NCBI RefSeq assembly: GCF_002906855.1
Contig: NZ_MINI01000038.1
Coordinates: forward strand, 310,001-374,000
Origin: Pseudomonas putida
Lineage (GTDB): Bacteria; Pseudomonadota; Gammaproteobacteria; Pseudomonadales; Pseudomonadaceae
DNA length: 64,000 nt
Direction: 5' to 3'
The position numbers were made by a program, and so were the translations under genes. Below, one piece after another: positions 18,451-30,470 of the stretch. Position 1 is the first letter of the stretch. Each line of letters opens with the position of its first letter. Below the pieces are notes generated by a model. The model made no database searches, had not been told where the DNA came from, and was given only the letters and a program-made list of their open reading frames with translations.

Positions 18451-19755
18451 ATGCGAGTATTGGTACTAGGTAGCGGTGTGATTGGTACCGCCAGTGCCTA
18501 TTATCTGGCCCGGCAAGGCTTTGAGGTGACCGTGGTCGACCGCCAGCCGGCAGTGGCCCTGGAAACCAGCTTTGCCAACGCAGGCCAGATCTCGCCCGGC
18601 TATGCCTCGCCCTGGGCCGCCCCCGGTGTGCCGCTGAAAGCCATCAAGTGGTTGCTGGAGCGCCACGCGCCCCTGGCCATCAAACTGACCGGTGATGTCG
18701 ACCAGTACCTGTGGATGGCGCAGATGCTGCGCAACTGCACCGCCAGTCGCTACGCAGTGAACAAAGAGCGCATGGTGCGCCTGTCCGAGTACAGCCGTGA
18801 CTGCCTCGACGAACTGCGCGCCGAAACCGGTATTGCCTACGAGAACCGGAGCCTGGGTACTACCCAGCTGTTCCGCACCCAAGCCCAGGTTGACGCCGCG
18901 GCCAAGGATATCGCCGTGCTCGAACAGTCCGGCGTGCCTTACGAGCTGCTCGACCGTGATGGTATTGCCCGTGTGGAACCGGCCCTGGCCGGGGTGAAAG
19001 ACATCCTCGCTGGCGCCCTGCGCCTGCCCAACGACCAGACCGGCGACTGCCAGCTGTTCACCACCAAGCTCGCCGAAATGGCGGTGAAGCTGGGTGTGGA
19101 GTTCCGCTTCGGCCAGGACATCCAGCGCCTGGACTTCGCCGGTGACCGCATTAATGGTGTGTGGATCGACGGCAAGCTGGAAACCGCCGACCGCTACGTG
19201 CTGGCCCTGGGCAGCTACTCACCGCAGATGCTCAAGCCCCTGGGCATCAAGGCCCCGGTGTATCCGCTCAAGGGTTACTCGCTGACCGTGCCGATCACCA
19301 ATGCCGACATGGCGCCGACCTCGACCATTCTCGACGAGACTTACAAGGTCGCGATCACCCGTTTCGACAACCGCATCCGCGTTGGCGGCATGGCTGAAAT
19401 CGCCGGTTTTGACCTGTCGCTGAACCCGCGTCGGCGCGAAACGCTGGAGATGATCGTCAACGACCTTTATCCTCGCGGCGGCGACCTGAGCGAGGCCAGT
19501 TTCTGGACCGGCCTGCGCCCGGCGACCCCGGACGGTACGCCGATCGTGGGTGCCACCGCGTTCCGCAACCTGTTCCTCAACACCGGCCACGGTACGCTGG
19601 GCTGGACCATGGCGTGCGGTTCTGGCCGCTTGCTGGCCGACCTGATTGCGCGCAAGAAGCCGCAGATCAGTGCCGAAGGCCTGGACATCTCCCGGTATGG
19701 CAACAGCCCGGAAGTCGCCAAGCACGGTCAGGCCGCGCCTGCCCACCAGCAGTAA
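18451..19755 (+). CDS. dadA: D-amino acid dehydrogenase small subunit
   Basis: DadA is a membrane-associated FAD enzyme that oxidises D-alanine and other D-amino acids to keto acids and passes electrons to the respiratory chain. The 434 aa protein begins with the FAD-binding [20 protein letters not shown] and ends with the conserved [22 protein letters not shown] -10-like TATACT lies at 18388-18393, between it and lrp. dadX follows after a REP pair. Together they let the cell use L-alanine through D-alanine. Confidence 0.96.
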   Translation: MRVLVLGSGVIGTASAYYLARQGFEVTVVDRQPAVALETSFANAGQISPGYASPWAAPGVPLKAIKWLLERHAPLAIKLTGDVDQYLWMAQMLRNCTASRYAVNKERMVRLSEYSRDCLDELRAETGIAYENRSLGTTQLFRTQAQVDAAAKDIAVLEQSGVPYELLDRDGIARVEPALAGVKDILAGALRLPNDQTGDCQLFTTKLAEMAVKLGVEFRFGQDIQRLDFAGDRINGVWIDGKLETADRYVLALGSYSPQMLKPLGIKAPVYPLKGYSLTVPITNADMAPTSTILDETYKVAITRFDNRIRVGGMAEIAGFDLSLNPRRRETLEMIVNDLYPRGGDLSEASFWTGLRPATPDGTPIVGATAFRNLFLNTGHGTLGWTMACGSGRLLADLIARKKPQISAEGLDISRYGNSPEVAKHGQAAPAHQQ

Positions 19756-19767
19756 GGTCGCCTGTAC

Positions 19768-19857
19768 TGGCCCCTTCGCGGGGCAAGCCCGCTCCTACAG
19801 GGCCCGCGTCGCCCTGTGTGAAACCTGTAGGAGCGGGCTTGCCCCGCGAAAGACCCA
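19768..19857. repeat. Inverted REP pair between dadA and dadX
   Basis: CCCTTCGCGGGGCAAGCCCG at 19770 onward is mirrored by CGGGCTTGCCCCGCGAAAG ending near 19851. The two halves could fold into a large mRNA hairpin between the two genes, which may give them different message levels. Confidence 0.85.
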
Positions 19858-19897
19858 ACACCGTTTTCAACTTGTGAACCACCATAAGGCAGCCGCC

Positions 19898-20971
19898 ATG
19901 CGACCCGCCCGCGCCCTGATCGACCTGCAAGCCCTCCGCCACAACTACCGTCTGGCCCGTGAACTGTCCGGTGCCAAGGCCCTCGCCGTGGTCAAGGCTG
20001 ACGCCTACGGCCACGGTGCCGTGCGTTGCGCCCTGGCCCTGGAGCCCGAAGCCGATGGCTTTGCCGTGGCCTGCATCGAAGAAGCGCTGGAGTTGCGCGC
20101 GGCCGGCATCAAGGCCCCGGTATTGCTGCTCGAAGGTTTCTTCGAAGCCAGCGAGCTGGCGCTGATCGCCGAGCACGACCTGTGGTGCGTGGTGCATTCG
20201 CTGTGGCAGCTCGAAGCCATCGAGCAGACCCAGGTGCACAAGCCGCTGACCATCTGGCTCAAGCTCGACAGCGGCATGCACCGTGTCGGCCTGCACCCCA
20301 AGGACTACCACGACGCCTACCAGCGCCTGCTGGCCAGCGGCAAGGTTTCGCGCATCGTGCTGATGAGCCACTTTGCCCGCGCCGACGAGCCGGAGGCCGA
20401 CGCCACCGAGCAGCAGATCGCCGTGTTCAACGCCGCCCGTGAAGGCCTGGCTGCCGAATGCAGCCTGCGCAACTCGCCCGGTGTGCTGGCCTGGCCGCAG
20501 GCCCCGAGCGACTGGGTGCGCCCAGGCATCATGCTGTACGGCGCCAGCCCCTTCGAAGCCGACCAGCCCCAGGCTGCGCGCCTGCAGCCGGTGATGACCC
20601 TGCAATCGCGGGTCATCAGTGTGCGCGAGCTGCCTACCGGTGAGCCGGTGGGCTACGGTGCCAAGTTCGTCAGTCCGCGCCCGACCCGCGTTGGCGTGGT
20701 CGCCATGGGCTACGCCGACGGCTACCCGCGCCATGCGCCCACCGGCACACCGGTGATGGTTGCCGGCAAGCGCAGCCAGCTGATTGGCCGTGTGTCGATG
20801 GACATGCTCTGCATCGACCTCACCGACGTGCCCGAGGCCACCGTCGGCAGCCCGGTCGAGCTGTGGGGCAAGCAGGTGCTGGCCAGTGATGTGGCGATGC
20901 AGGCCGGGAGCATTCCCTACCAGATCTTCTGCAACTTGAAACGCGTGCCGCTGGACTATTACGGCGAATAA
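19898..20971 (+). CDS. dadX: Alanine racemase, catabolic
   Basis: The PLP enzyme interconverts L- and D-alanine so that DadA can oxidise it. The 357 aa product has the PLP lysine at 33 ([10 protein letters not shown]) and the second active-site segment [16 protein letters not shown], with the catalytic tyrosine in GYGAKF. I chose ATG 19898 ([17 protein letters not shown]), the family start and length; the frame upstream runs through REP sequence and is not coding. It shares orientation with dadA and is the catabolic (DadX) rather than the biosynthetic racemase by context. Confidence 0.95.
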   Translation: MRPARALIDLQALRHNYRLARELSGAKALAVVKADAYGHGAVRCALALEPEADGFAVACIEEALELRAAGIKAPVLLLEGFFEASELALIAEHDLWCVVHSLWQLEAIEQTQVHKPLTIWLKLDSGMHRVGLHPKDYHDAYQRLLASGKVSRIVLMSHFARADEPEADATEQQIAVFNAAREGLAAECSLRNSPGVLAWPQAPSDWVRPGIMLYGASPFEADQPQAARLQPVMTLQSRVISVRELPTGEPVGYGAKFVSPRPTRVGVVAMGYADGYPRHAPTGTPVMVAGKRSQLIGRVSMDMLCIDLTDVPEATVGSPVELWGKQVLASDVAMQAGSIPYQIFCNLKRVPLDYYGE

Positions 20972-21081
20972 GGCGCCGAAGCGGACAGCATGAGGGGCGG
21001 TGTGTTGTAAATACTGAACGGCATTGCCATGATATCGTTCACATATACCCCGCCATCTCACCGTTTCAGGAGGCTCCAGCT

Positions 21082-21630
21082 TTGGACGTCGGCGAACGAC
21101 TGCAAGCCATCCGCAAGCTCAAGGGCCTGTCCCAGCGGGAACTCGCCAAGCGCGCGGGGGTGACCAACAGCACCATCTCGATGATCGAGAAGAACAGCGT
21201 CAGCCCCTCGATCAGCTCGCTGCGCAAGGTCCTCAGCGGCATTCCCATGTCGATGGTCGAATTCTTTTCGGTCGAGCTGGAGGCCGAAAGCCCCGCGCAG
21301 ATTGTCTACAAGGCCCACGAGCTGATCGACATCTCCGACGGTGCGGTGACCATGAAGCTGGTGGGCAAGTCGCACCCCAACCGCGCCATCGCCTTCCTGA
21401 CCGAGGTTTATCCACCCGGTGCCGATACCGGCGCCGAGATGCTCACCCACGATGGTGAAGAAACCGGCATCCTGCTCGAAGGCAAGCTCGAACTGGTGGT
21501 GGGCAACGAGATCTTCATCCTTGAGGCGGGCGACAGCTACTACTTCGAAAGCACCCGTCCGCACCGTTTCCGCAATCCGTTCGACGCGCCAGCGCGGCTG
21601 ATCAGTGCGGCGACACCGTCGAACTTTTGA
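21082..21630 (+). CDS. XRE-family regulator with cupin domain (PuuR-like)
   Basis: The 182 aa product has an N-terminal helix-turn-helix (LSQRELAKRAGVTNSTISMIE) and a C-terminal cupin barrel (GEETGILLEGKLELVVGN, DSYYFESTRPHRF). The start is a TTG at 21082, supported by AGGAGG 8 bases upstream. PuuR, the putrescine repressor, has this domain order, and the window encodes PuuB- and PuuC-like enzymes a few kb away. Related regulators also control other amine or amino acid genes, so the target is not certain. Confidence 0.88.
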   Translation: MDVGERLQAIRKLKGLSQRELAKRAGVTNSTISMIEKNSVSPSISSLRKVLSGIPMSMVEFFSVELEAESPAQIVYKAHELIDISDGAVTMKLVGKSHPNRAIAFLTEVYPPGADTGAEMLTHDGEETGILLEGKLELVVGNEIFILEAGDSYYFESTRPHRFRNPFDAPARLISAATPSNF

Positions 21631-21766
21631 TCCAGCGCAGTGCATTGCTTCGGCAATACCCCTTTCCTGAGTGGGGTCGTTTCACGGTTTCCGGGTTCCC
21701 GCTATACTTTTCAACGCTCGCATTACCGTGGCCGCGGGCGTGATTAGCCACCATGAGGGTGTTCGC

Positions 21767-22189
21767 GTGAACCAAATCAAGAAGATGCTGGCCGTACCAG
21801 CAGCCGTATTCGCCCTTTGGGCAATGAGCGCAACCGCAGCGACCAACGACGAGCTCGCCAAACGCCTTGAGCCGGTGGGCCAGGTGTGTGTGCAGGGCCA
21901 GGAATGCAAGGGTATGGAAGTGGCAGCCGCAGCAGGCGGTGGCGGAGCCAAGACCCCGGATGACGTGATTGCCAAGCATTGCAACGCCTGCCACGGTACC
22001 GGCTTGCTGGGGGCGCCGAAGATTGGCGACGGGGCAGCGTGGAAGAAGCGCGCTGACGAGCAGGGTGGCGTGGACGGGCTGTTGGCCAAGGCCATTACCG
22101 GCCTGAACGCCATGCCGCCGAAGGGCACCTGCGCGGACTGCTCGGACGATGACCTGAAAGGGGCCATCAAGAAGATGTCCGGGCTCTGA
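21767..22189 (+). CDS. Cytochrome c5-type c-type cytochrome
   Basis: The 140 aa protein starts at a GTG with GAGG upstream and has a Sec signal peptide (MNQIKKMLAVPAAVFALWAM, then SATA), so it is exported. It carries one heme c site, CNACH, and a methionine ligand in NAMPPKG. The C-terminal GTCADCSDDDL gives the extra cysteine pair of the cytochrome c5 family, and a second pair (CVQGQEC) lies before the heme site. It presumably carries electrons in the periplasm. A terminator follows. Confidence 0.9.
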   Translation: MNQIKKMLAVPAAVFALWAMSATAATNDELAKRLEPVGQVCVQGQECKGMEVAAAAGGGGAKTPDDVIAKHCNACHGTGLLGAPKIGDGAAWKKRADEQGGVDGLLAKAITGLNAMPPKGTCADCSDDDLKGAIKKMSGL

Positions 22190-22210
22190 GCCATAGATGA
22201 ATTGCACAAG

Positions 22211-22234
22211 GCCCGCCTTCTTTGGCGGGCTTTG
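22211..22234 (+). terminator. Rho-independent terminator after cytochrome c5
   Basis: GCCCGCC (22211-22217) and GGCGGGC (22224-22230) form a stem with a TTCTTT loop and a short T-run. A partial REP copy follows at 22251-22272. Confidence 0.8.
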
Positions 22235-22328
22235 TATTTGTGTAGTCTGTGCCGGCCCTTTCGCGGGGCAACCAACCCACTAGCGCCATGTCCAACCCCT
22301 GACCCCATGGATGATTCAGGAGGCCACG

Positions 22329-24188
22329 ATGCACCTTTGCTCCATCGACCAGGCCGTCGAGCAGGTCCTCTCCCGCCTGCCAGCCCATATACACATGGGC
22401 CTGCCGCTGGGCCTGGGCAAGCCCAACGCCTTCGTCAACGCGCTGTACGCCCGCGTGCGCGAATTGCCGGAGCGGAGCCTGACAATCTACACGGCGTTAT
22501 CCCTGGGCCGGCCACCCTTGGGCGACGGCCTGCAAAGGCGCTTCCTCGAGCCCTTCATCGAGCGCGTGTTCGCCGACTACGAAGAACTCACCTACCTCGC
22601 CGACTTGCGCAACGACTGTCTGCCGCCGAACATCCGTGTCGAGCAGTTCTTCATGCAACCCGGCAGCCTGCTGCACAGCGAAACTGCCCAGCAGGATTAC
22701 ATCAGCAGCAACTACAGCCATGCCGCTCGCGACATCAACGCCAAGGGCCTGAACCTGGTCGCCCAGTTGGTCGCCGCCACGCCGGAGAAGCCTGTCCACC
22801 TGAGCCTGGCCTGCAACCCCGACATCACCCTCGACCTGCAGCCGATGATCGCCAAGCGGCGGGCGGCAGGTGAAACCATCCTCATGCTCGGGCAGGTGCA
22901 TACCGAACTGCCCTACATGCCGGGCGATGCCGAACTGCCGATCGACGCGTTCGACCTGTTGATCGACGAAGCGGAGCAGCGCCGGCTGTTCTCTACCCCG
23001 AACATGCCGGTTACCACCCAGGACCACTGCATCGGTTTGCACGCAAGTTCGCTGGTGCGCGACGGCGGCACCCTGCAGATTGGCATCGGCGCCATGGGGG
23101 ATGCGCTGGCGGCCGCGTTGCTGGCGCGCCAGGGTGACAACGAAGGGTATCGCGCCTTGCTCGGCGAACTGGATGTCGGCGCGTGGCAAGCGCTGATCGA
23201 GCGGGAAGGGGGGCTGGATGCCTTTGCTCAGGGCCTGTACGGGTGCAGTGAAATGTTCGTCAACGGCCTGCTGGCGCTGGCCGAGGCCGGTGTGGTGCGG
23301 CGCCCGGCGGACGAGCAGGGCGTTCTGGTGCACGGTGGGTTCTTCCTCGGCCCGCAGGCGTTCTACCAGCGTCTACGCGAGATGCCGCTGGAGCAGCGTG
23401 CCCGGTTCGCCATGACCCGCATCAGCTTCATCAACGAACTGTACGGCCAGGAAGACTTCAAGCGCCGCCAGCGCCGCCATGCGCGCTTCGTCAACACGGT
23501 GTTCGGCATGACCCTGCTCGGCGCCGGGGTGGCCGACCAGCTGGAGGACGGGCGCGTACTCAGCGGGGTCGGCGGGCAATACAACTTCGTTGCCCAAGGC
23601 CATGCGCTGGAAGGAGGGCGCTCGATCCTGCTGCTGCGCAGCTGGCGCGAATCGGGCGGTGAAGTGACGTCCAACCTCTTCTGGCAATACGGCCACTGCA
23701 CCATTCCCCGGCACCTGCGCGATATCGTGGTGACCGAGTACGGCATTGCCGATTTGCGTGGGCAGACCGACAGCGAGGTGATTGCACGGTTGCTGGCGGT
23801 GAGTGATTCGCGCTTTCAGGGCGAGTTGATGGAGCAGGCCAAGCGTGCCGGCAAGCTGGCCAGGGACTTTCAGCTGGATGCGCGGTTTACTGACAATACG
23901 CCTGAGCGGCTGGAAGCGATCAAGGCGCGGCATGCGCGACTGTTCCCCGAGTATCCGCTGGGCACGGATTTCACGGCAGAAGAACGCGATCTGTTGCGGG
24001 CGCTGAACTGGTTGAAGAGCAAGTTCAAGCTGAGCGAAGTGTTGGAGCTGGGCAAGGCAGCACTGGAGGCGCCGGGGCCGGAAGGGTATGAGGCGCACCT
24101 GGCGCGGATGCAGCTGGATCGGCCGCAGGGGTTGAAAGAGGAGCTGTACCAGCGGTTGCTGCTGGCGGGGTTGGCGGCAGCGCGTTAG
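22329..24188 (+). CDS. Acetyl-CoA hydrolase/transferase family protein
   Basis: The 619 aa protein shows the two-part CoA-transferase layout of this family. The C-terminal domain has GVGGQYNFVAQGHALEGGRS and FWQYGHCTIPRHLRDIVVTEYGIADLRG, which hold the CoA-glutamyl region. Members move CoA between carboxylic acids or hydrolyse acyl-CoA. The protein is longer than the usual 500 aa form, with an extra C-terminal helical tail. ATG 22329 follows AGGAGG with 6-base spacing. The substrate cannot be told from sequence. Confidence 0.85.
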   Translation: MHLCSIDQAVEQVLSRLPAHIHMGLPLGLGKPNAFVNALYARVRELPERSLTIYTALSLGRPPLGDGLQRRFLEPFIERVFADYEELTYLADLRNDCLPPNIRVEQFFMQPGSLLHSETAQQDYISSNYSHAARDINAKGLNLVAQLVAATPEKPVHLSLACNPDITLDLQPMIAKRRAAGETILMLGQVHTELPYMPGDAELPIDAFDLLIDEAEQRRLFSTPNMPVTTQDHCIGLHASSLVRDGGTLQIGIGAMGDALAAALLARQGDNEGYRALLGELDVGAWQALIEREGGLDAFAQGLYGCSEMFVNGLLALAEAGVVRRPADEQGVLVHGGFFLGPQAFYQRLREMPLEQRARFAMTRISFINELYGQEDFKRRQRRHARFVNTVFGMTLLGAGVADQLEDGRVLSGVGGQYNFVAQGHALEGGRSILLLRSWRESGGEVTSNLFWQYGHCTIPRHLRDIVVTEYGIADLRGQTDSEVIARLLAVSDSRFQGELMEQAKRAGKLARDFQLDARFTDNTPERLEAIKARHARLFPEYPLGTDFTAEERDLLRALNWLKSKFKLSEVLELGKAALEAPGPEGYEAHLARMQLDRPQGLKEELYQRLLLAGLAAAR

Positions 24189-24203
24189 ATCGGTGCTGGG
24201 GCA

Positions 24204-24299
24204 TTCGCGGGCGGTCCGACGCCTCGGCAAGCCCGCTTCTACAGGGGAACGCGATCTCCTGTAGGAGCGGGCTTGCCGAGGCGTCGGACCGCCCGCGAA
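24204..24299. repeat. Long, nearly perfect inverted REP pair (GGTCCGACGCC variant)
   Basis: Two 42-bp arms (24204-24245 and 24258-24299) are almost exact complements with a 12-bp loop. They carry the outer sequence GCGGGCGGTCCGACGCCTCG in place of the usual GCGGG-CAAGCCCGC core extension. The hairpin lies between the converging acetyl-CoA hydrolase and xpt genes and could serve as terminator for both. A partial copy of the same variant lies near 53930-53965. Confidence 0.85.
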
Positions 24300-24312
24300 G
24301 CAGGCGACGCGG

Positions 24313-26960
<2,648 letters not shown>

Positions 26961-27065
26961 GCTAGAAACCGGGGGTCGCCAGAAAATAGCCGCGCATTCT
27001 AACAGGCATGGGCCACTTGTGGCGCGACCGTCTGACGTTTGAGTCAGACTTTTGTTCGGGGGGAA

Positions 27066-27084
27066 GCATTAGTGAAACTAATGC
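27066..27084. promoter_or_regulatory. Perfect 8-bp inverted repeat, possible operator
   Basis: GCATTAGT (27066-27073) and ACTAATGC (27077-27084) are separated by GAA. It has no T-run, so it is more likely a protein-binding site than a terminator. The bound protein is unknown. Confidence 0.4.
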
Positions 27085-27185
27085 TATTCACCGGAAAAAT
27101 CGTAATTGCTGGTTTGCCGACTTTCGCGCAGGATGCACGTCAAAATGCGACGGGAGGCACTGTAGGCAAAGGATATGTCTAAAAG

Positions 27186-27200
27186 TGAAAATCATTTTCA
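27186..27200. promoter_or_regulatory. Candidate Fur box
   Basis: TGAAAATCATTTTCA is a perfect palindrome around the central C. It matches 13 of 15 bases of the Fur consensus core TGATAATCATTATCA. It ends about 60 bp before the TTG start of the GSDEF-EAL gene. Confidence 0.5.
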
Positions 27201-27259
27201 TTTATGCAGTGGCATGTCCGATATCCAACGCTACACCTTACGAGTCTTAAGGAGCCCGC

Positions 27260-28927
27260 TTGTCCACGCCTGTCGAACCTTTGCGTTTGCTGCTGTTGGC
27301 TGATGAGCCGGAATGGGCCGCCTTGTTACGCGAATGCCTGCTGCCGCTGGACGGTAGCGCAGTACTGCTGACCGCGCCGAACTGGGCGGCAGTCGATACC
27401 CTTTTCAGCGCAGATCGCCAGGCGGTGGTGCTGGCCACGCCGGCGTTGCAGCCCGCCCCCGGGCGCTGCGAGCTGCCGACCATCCTGTTGCTGGACCATG
27501 AACCAGACACTTCCCCAACGGGCGTGAGTGACTGGCTGGTACGCGACCATCTCAATGTCGATGCCCTGCGCCGCTCATTGCGCCATGTACGCGAGCGCGG
27601 TGTGCTGGTGGCCACCTTGCAGCGCCTGGCCGAGCAGGACCCACTGACCGGCATTGCCAACCGCCAGGGCTTCCAGGCCCTGCTGACCACGCGCCTGGCC
27701 GAGAACGAAGGCCGAGGCGTGGCCCTCGGCCACCTGGACCTTGACAACTTTCGCCATGTCAACGACGCCCTGGGCCATCAGTGCGGCGACCGCCTGATCT
27801 TGCAGGTGGTGGCGCGCCTCAAGCAGCAGCTGGAGGCCGGTGACCAGCTGGCGCGCCTGGGCAGCGACGAATTCGCCTTGCTGATCGACACGCGGCGCGA
27901 TGCCAACCGCGCCGAATGGATCGCCGAACGCATCGTCGAGGCGCTGGCCGAACCTTACTGGATCGACGGCGAAAGTCTGCTGCTGGGTTGCAGCCTGGGC
28001 CTGGCCCACGCTCGTGCCCAGGGCGGGCCCGACCCGCTGATGTGGCACGCGCACATCGCCATGCGCCAGGCCAAGGGCAGCCAGGGCTGCACCTTCCACG
28101 TGTTCAACGAACGCATCAACCGCAATGCGCGCAGCCTGGCCGACCTGGAAAGCGAACTGCGCCGAGCCTTGCGCCGCGACGAACTGGAGCTGCATTACCA
28201 GCCGCGGCTGAACCTTCCCGATGGGCGCATCGTCGGCCTCGAGGCCCTGGTGCGCTGGCGCCATGCCGAGCGCGGCTTGCTGCCGCCCAGCGAGTTCGTG
28301 CCACTGGCCGAGCAAAGCGGGCTGATCGTGCCACTGGGTTACTGGGTGATTTCCCGTGCCCTGCGCGACATGCAGGCGCTGCGCGAGCGCGGTCTGGAGC
28401 CACTGCACATGGCGGTGAACCTGAGCTTCCGCCAGTTCCAGGACAGCCAGTTGCTGGCCACCCTGAGCCGGTTGATCATCGAACACGGCGTTGATGCCCG
28501 TTGGCTGGAGTTCGAACTGACCGAAACGGCGGTGATGCGCCGCAATGAGCTGGTGCGCCAGACCATGGACGCCCTCGGGCGGCTGGGGGTGCGCTTCTCG
28601 CTGGACGACTTCGGTACCGGCTTCTCGTCGTTCGTGCACCTGAACAGCCTGCCGATCACCTTGCTCAAGGTCGACCGCAGTTTCGTTGCCGAGATGGAGA
28701 TGCGCGAGGAGAACCGCAAGCTGGTGCACGCCATGATCAACCTGGCGCACAACCTCAACCTGGAAGTGGTGGCCGAGGGTGTGGAAAGCCCGGAACAGAT
28801 GGCCTTGCTGCGCGGGTTCGGCTGTGACCAGGTACAAGGGTTCCTGGTCAGCAAGCCGCTACCGGTGGGGGAGTTGATCGATTATCTGCAGCAGGCGTCC
28901 GACCGCCCCCTCGTAGCCGCCCTCTAG
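27260..28927 (+). CDS. Cyclic-di-GMP protein with N-terminal receiver-like, degenerate GGDEF (GSDEF) and EAL domains
   Basis: The 555 aa protein has an N-terminal domain of about 110 residues that loosely resembles a receiver, a GGDEF domain (DPLTGIANRQGF) and an EAL domain. The signature of the cyclase site is GSDEF instead of GGDEF, so cyclase activity is doubtful. The EAL side keeps EALVRW, NLSFRQF, ELTETAVM, DDFGTGFSSF, KVDRSFV and AEGVES, as in active c-di-GMP phosphodiesterases. The start is a TTG with AAGGAG 5 bases upstream. The Fur-box-like site before it suggests iron control of c-di-GMP breakdown. Confidence 0.9.
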   Translation: MSTPVEPLRLLLLADEPEWAALLRECLLPLDGSAVLLTAPNWAAVDTLFSADRQAVVLATPALQPAPGRCELPTILLLDHEPDTSPTGVSDWLVRDHLNVDALRRSLRHVRERGVLVATLQRLAEQDPLTGIANRQGFQALLTTRLAENEGRGVALGHLDLDNFRHVNDALGHQCGDRLILQVVARLKQQLEAGDQLARLGSDEFALLIDTRRDANRAEWIAERIVEALAEPYWIDGESLLLGCSLGLAHARAQGGPDPLMWHAHIAMRQAKGSQGCTFHVFNERINRNARSLADLESELRRALRRDELELHYQPRLNLPDGRIVGLEALVRWRHAERGLLPPSEFVPLAEQSGLIVPLGYWVISRALRDMQALRERGLEPLHMAVNLSFRQFQDSQLLATLSRLIIEHGVDARWLEFELTETAVMRRNELVRQTMDALGRLGVRFSLDDFGTGFSSFVHLNSLPITLLKVDRSFVAEMEMREENRKLVHAMINLAHNLNLEVVAEGVESPEQMALLRGFGCDQVQGFLVSKPLPVGELIDYLQQASDRPLVAAL

Positions 28928-29005
28928 GGCCTCTGCGCGGGACAAGCCCGCTCCTACAGGATCGCGCGGGACCTGTAGGAGCGGGCTTGTCCCGCGAAGA
29001 GGCCC
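28927..29005. repeat. Inverted REP pair
   Basis: Two REP halves face each other (GGGCCTCTGCGCGGGACAAG onward, and its complement ending near 29005). The intact pair is the same layout as the one split by the IS remnant at 6288-6575. Confidence 0.88.
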
Positions 29006-29081
29006 TCCAGTCAGGCCGATACAGCAGCCCCAACCCCGGCCTTGCCCAGCAACCGCTTCATCCGCCACTCGAAGCCAATGG

Positions 29082-30314
29082 TCACAGCCAGGCACTCGGC
29101 GCCCCCACCAGCCAGTAGCAGCACAGTCCGATCAGGAAGGTGGTCTTGGCATCCTTCAAGCCACGGATCGAACCCATGGCGATGGTCTGCATGCCATCGA
29201 ACAATTCGAACCACGCGGCCACCATCAGCAGCTGCACCGCCAGCTGATAGATCGCGGTAAAGCCGGGGTCGTTACGGTCGATGAACAGCCCCACCAGAGC
29301 CTCTGGCAGCAGCAGGAACAACGCCGCAAAGGCAAACATGATCGTCGCCCCGAAGCCGATCCCCACCCGCCCGGCACTGCGGGCGGCCAACAGGTTGCCG
29401 GCGCCATAGTAAAGGCCCACGCGCATGGTCACTGCATACGACAGCCCGGTCGGCACCATGAACGCGGTAGAGACGATCTGCAGGGCAATCTGGTGCGCCG
29501 CCAGTTGCGTGCTGCCCAGCACGCCCATGCACAGCGCGGCGAAGGCGAACAGCCCGACTTCCACCATGTAGGTGCCGCCAATCGGCAGGCCCAGCCGCCA
29601 CAGCTCGCGCAGGGCTGGTAGCGAAGGGCGCGACAGCCCTTTGCGCAGCGGGTAGTCGGCGTAAGCCGGGTGCCAGCGGATGTACAGCGCCAGGGCGATG
29701 GCCATGCCCATCGACACCACCGCAGTGACCAGGCCGATACCCATCAGGCCCAGCTTCGGCAGGCCAAACATGCCTTCGATCAGGGCGACGTTGAACAGAT
29801 AGTTGAGCACCGTGCCGACCAGGCTGATGACCATCACCGGGGTCGAGCGCCCCAGCGCACTGGTGAAGCCGCGCAGGGCCATGAAGGTCAGGTAGCCGGG
29901 CAGGGCCAGTGGCAGCAGCGTGAGGAACTCGGCCGCCGAGTCGACATTCTCCGGCTGCTGGCCGAACAGCAGCAGCACCGGTTTCAGGTTCCACAGCACC
30001 AGTGCCGCCACCAGCGCCAGGCCCCAGGCCAGCCACAGGCCGTTCTGCGCCAGGCGAGTGGCGCCCTCGATGTCGTTGGCGCCCTTGCGGATCGCCACCA
30101 GGGTGCCCACTGCGGCGATCACGCCCAGGCAGAAGATCGACACGAACGAGTAGCTCGCTGCACCCAGCCCGCCACCGGCCAGGGCCTGCGGGCTGATGCG
30201 GGCCATCATCAGGGTGTCGGTGAGTACCATCAGCATGTGCGCCAACTGCGAGGCGATCAGCGGCCCGGCCAGGCGCAGCAAAGCCTTGAGTTCTGTGGTG
30301 GGCGCGACATGCAT
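29082..30314 (-). pseudogene. MATE-family efflux protein, C-terminally damaged by a frameshifting deletion
   Basis: The reading frame has typical MATE features: hydrophobic helices throughout, with AGPLIASQLAHMLMVLTDTLM at the start and PLALPGYLTFMALRGFTSAL further in. MATE proteins export drugs or organic cations in exchange for H+ or Na+. The frame ends abruptly after LVGAPSAWL at 29082, giving 410 aa against the usual 440-480. The normal-looking C-terminus (GFEWRMKRLLGKAG) lies next to it in another frame, down to 29011. A deletion of the last membrane segment with a frameshift is the simplest explanation, so the protein may be non-functional. Confidence 0.75.
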
Positions 30315-30470
30315 GGGGGTGTCCTTCTTCCTGAATCGGTGAGCAAGGCGACGATTCTGAGGCTTCGGTCAACTTTGCACAAAAGGATAAATGCGATGGT
30401 TGGCATGAGTTGAACTCATGTATATATGATTCTGTGCATTCCATTCCCACCCCCGGATGACAGGTGCCCC

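Larger units (their letters stand above)
26961..27259. other. Intergenic region between rep and the GSDEF-EAL gene
   Basis: These 299 bp hold no convincing gene. They contain the dyad GCATTAGT-GAA-ACTAATGC at 27066-27084 and a Fur-box-like palindrome at 27186-27200. The region is AT-richer than the surrounding genes, as expected for a promoter region. Confidence 0.6.

Noticed and set aside
27575..28837. 420-codon open frame antisense to the GSDEF-EAL gene
   Set aside because: It overlaps a gene with clear EAL motifs in frame, has low-complexity composition (rich in Q, H and A) and no start signal.
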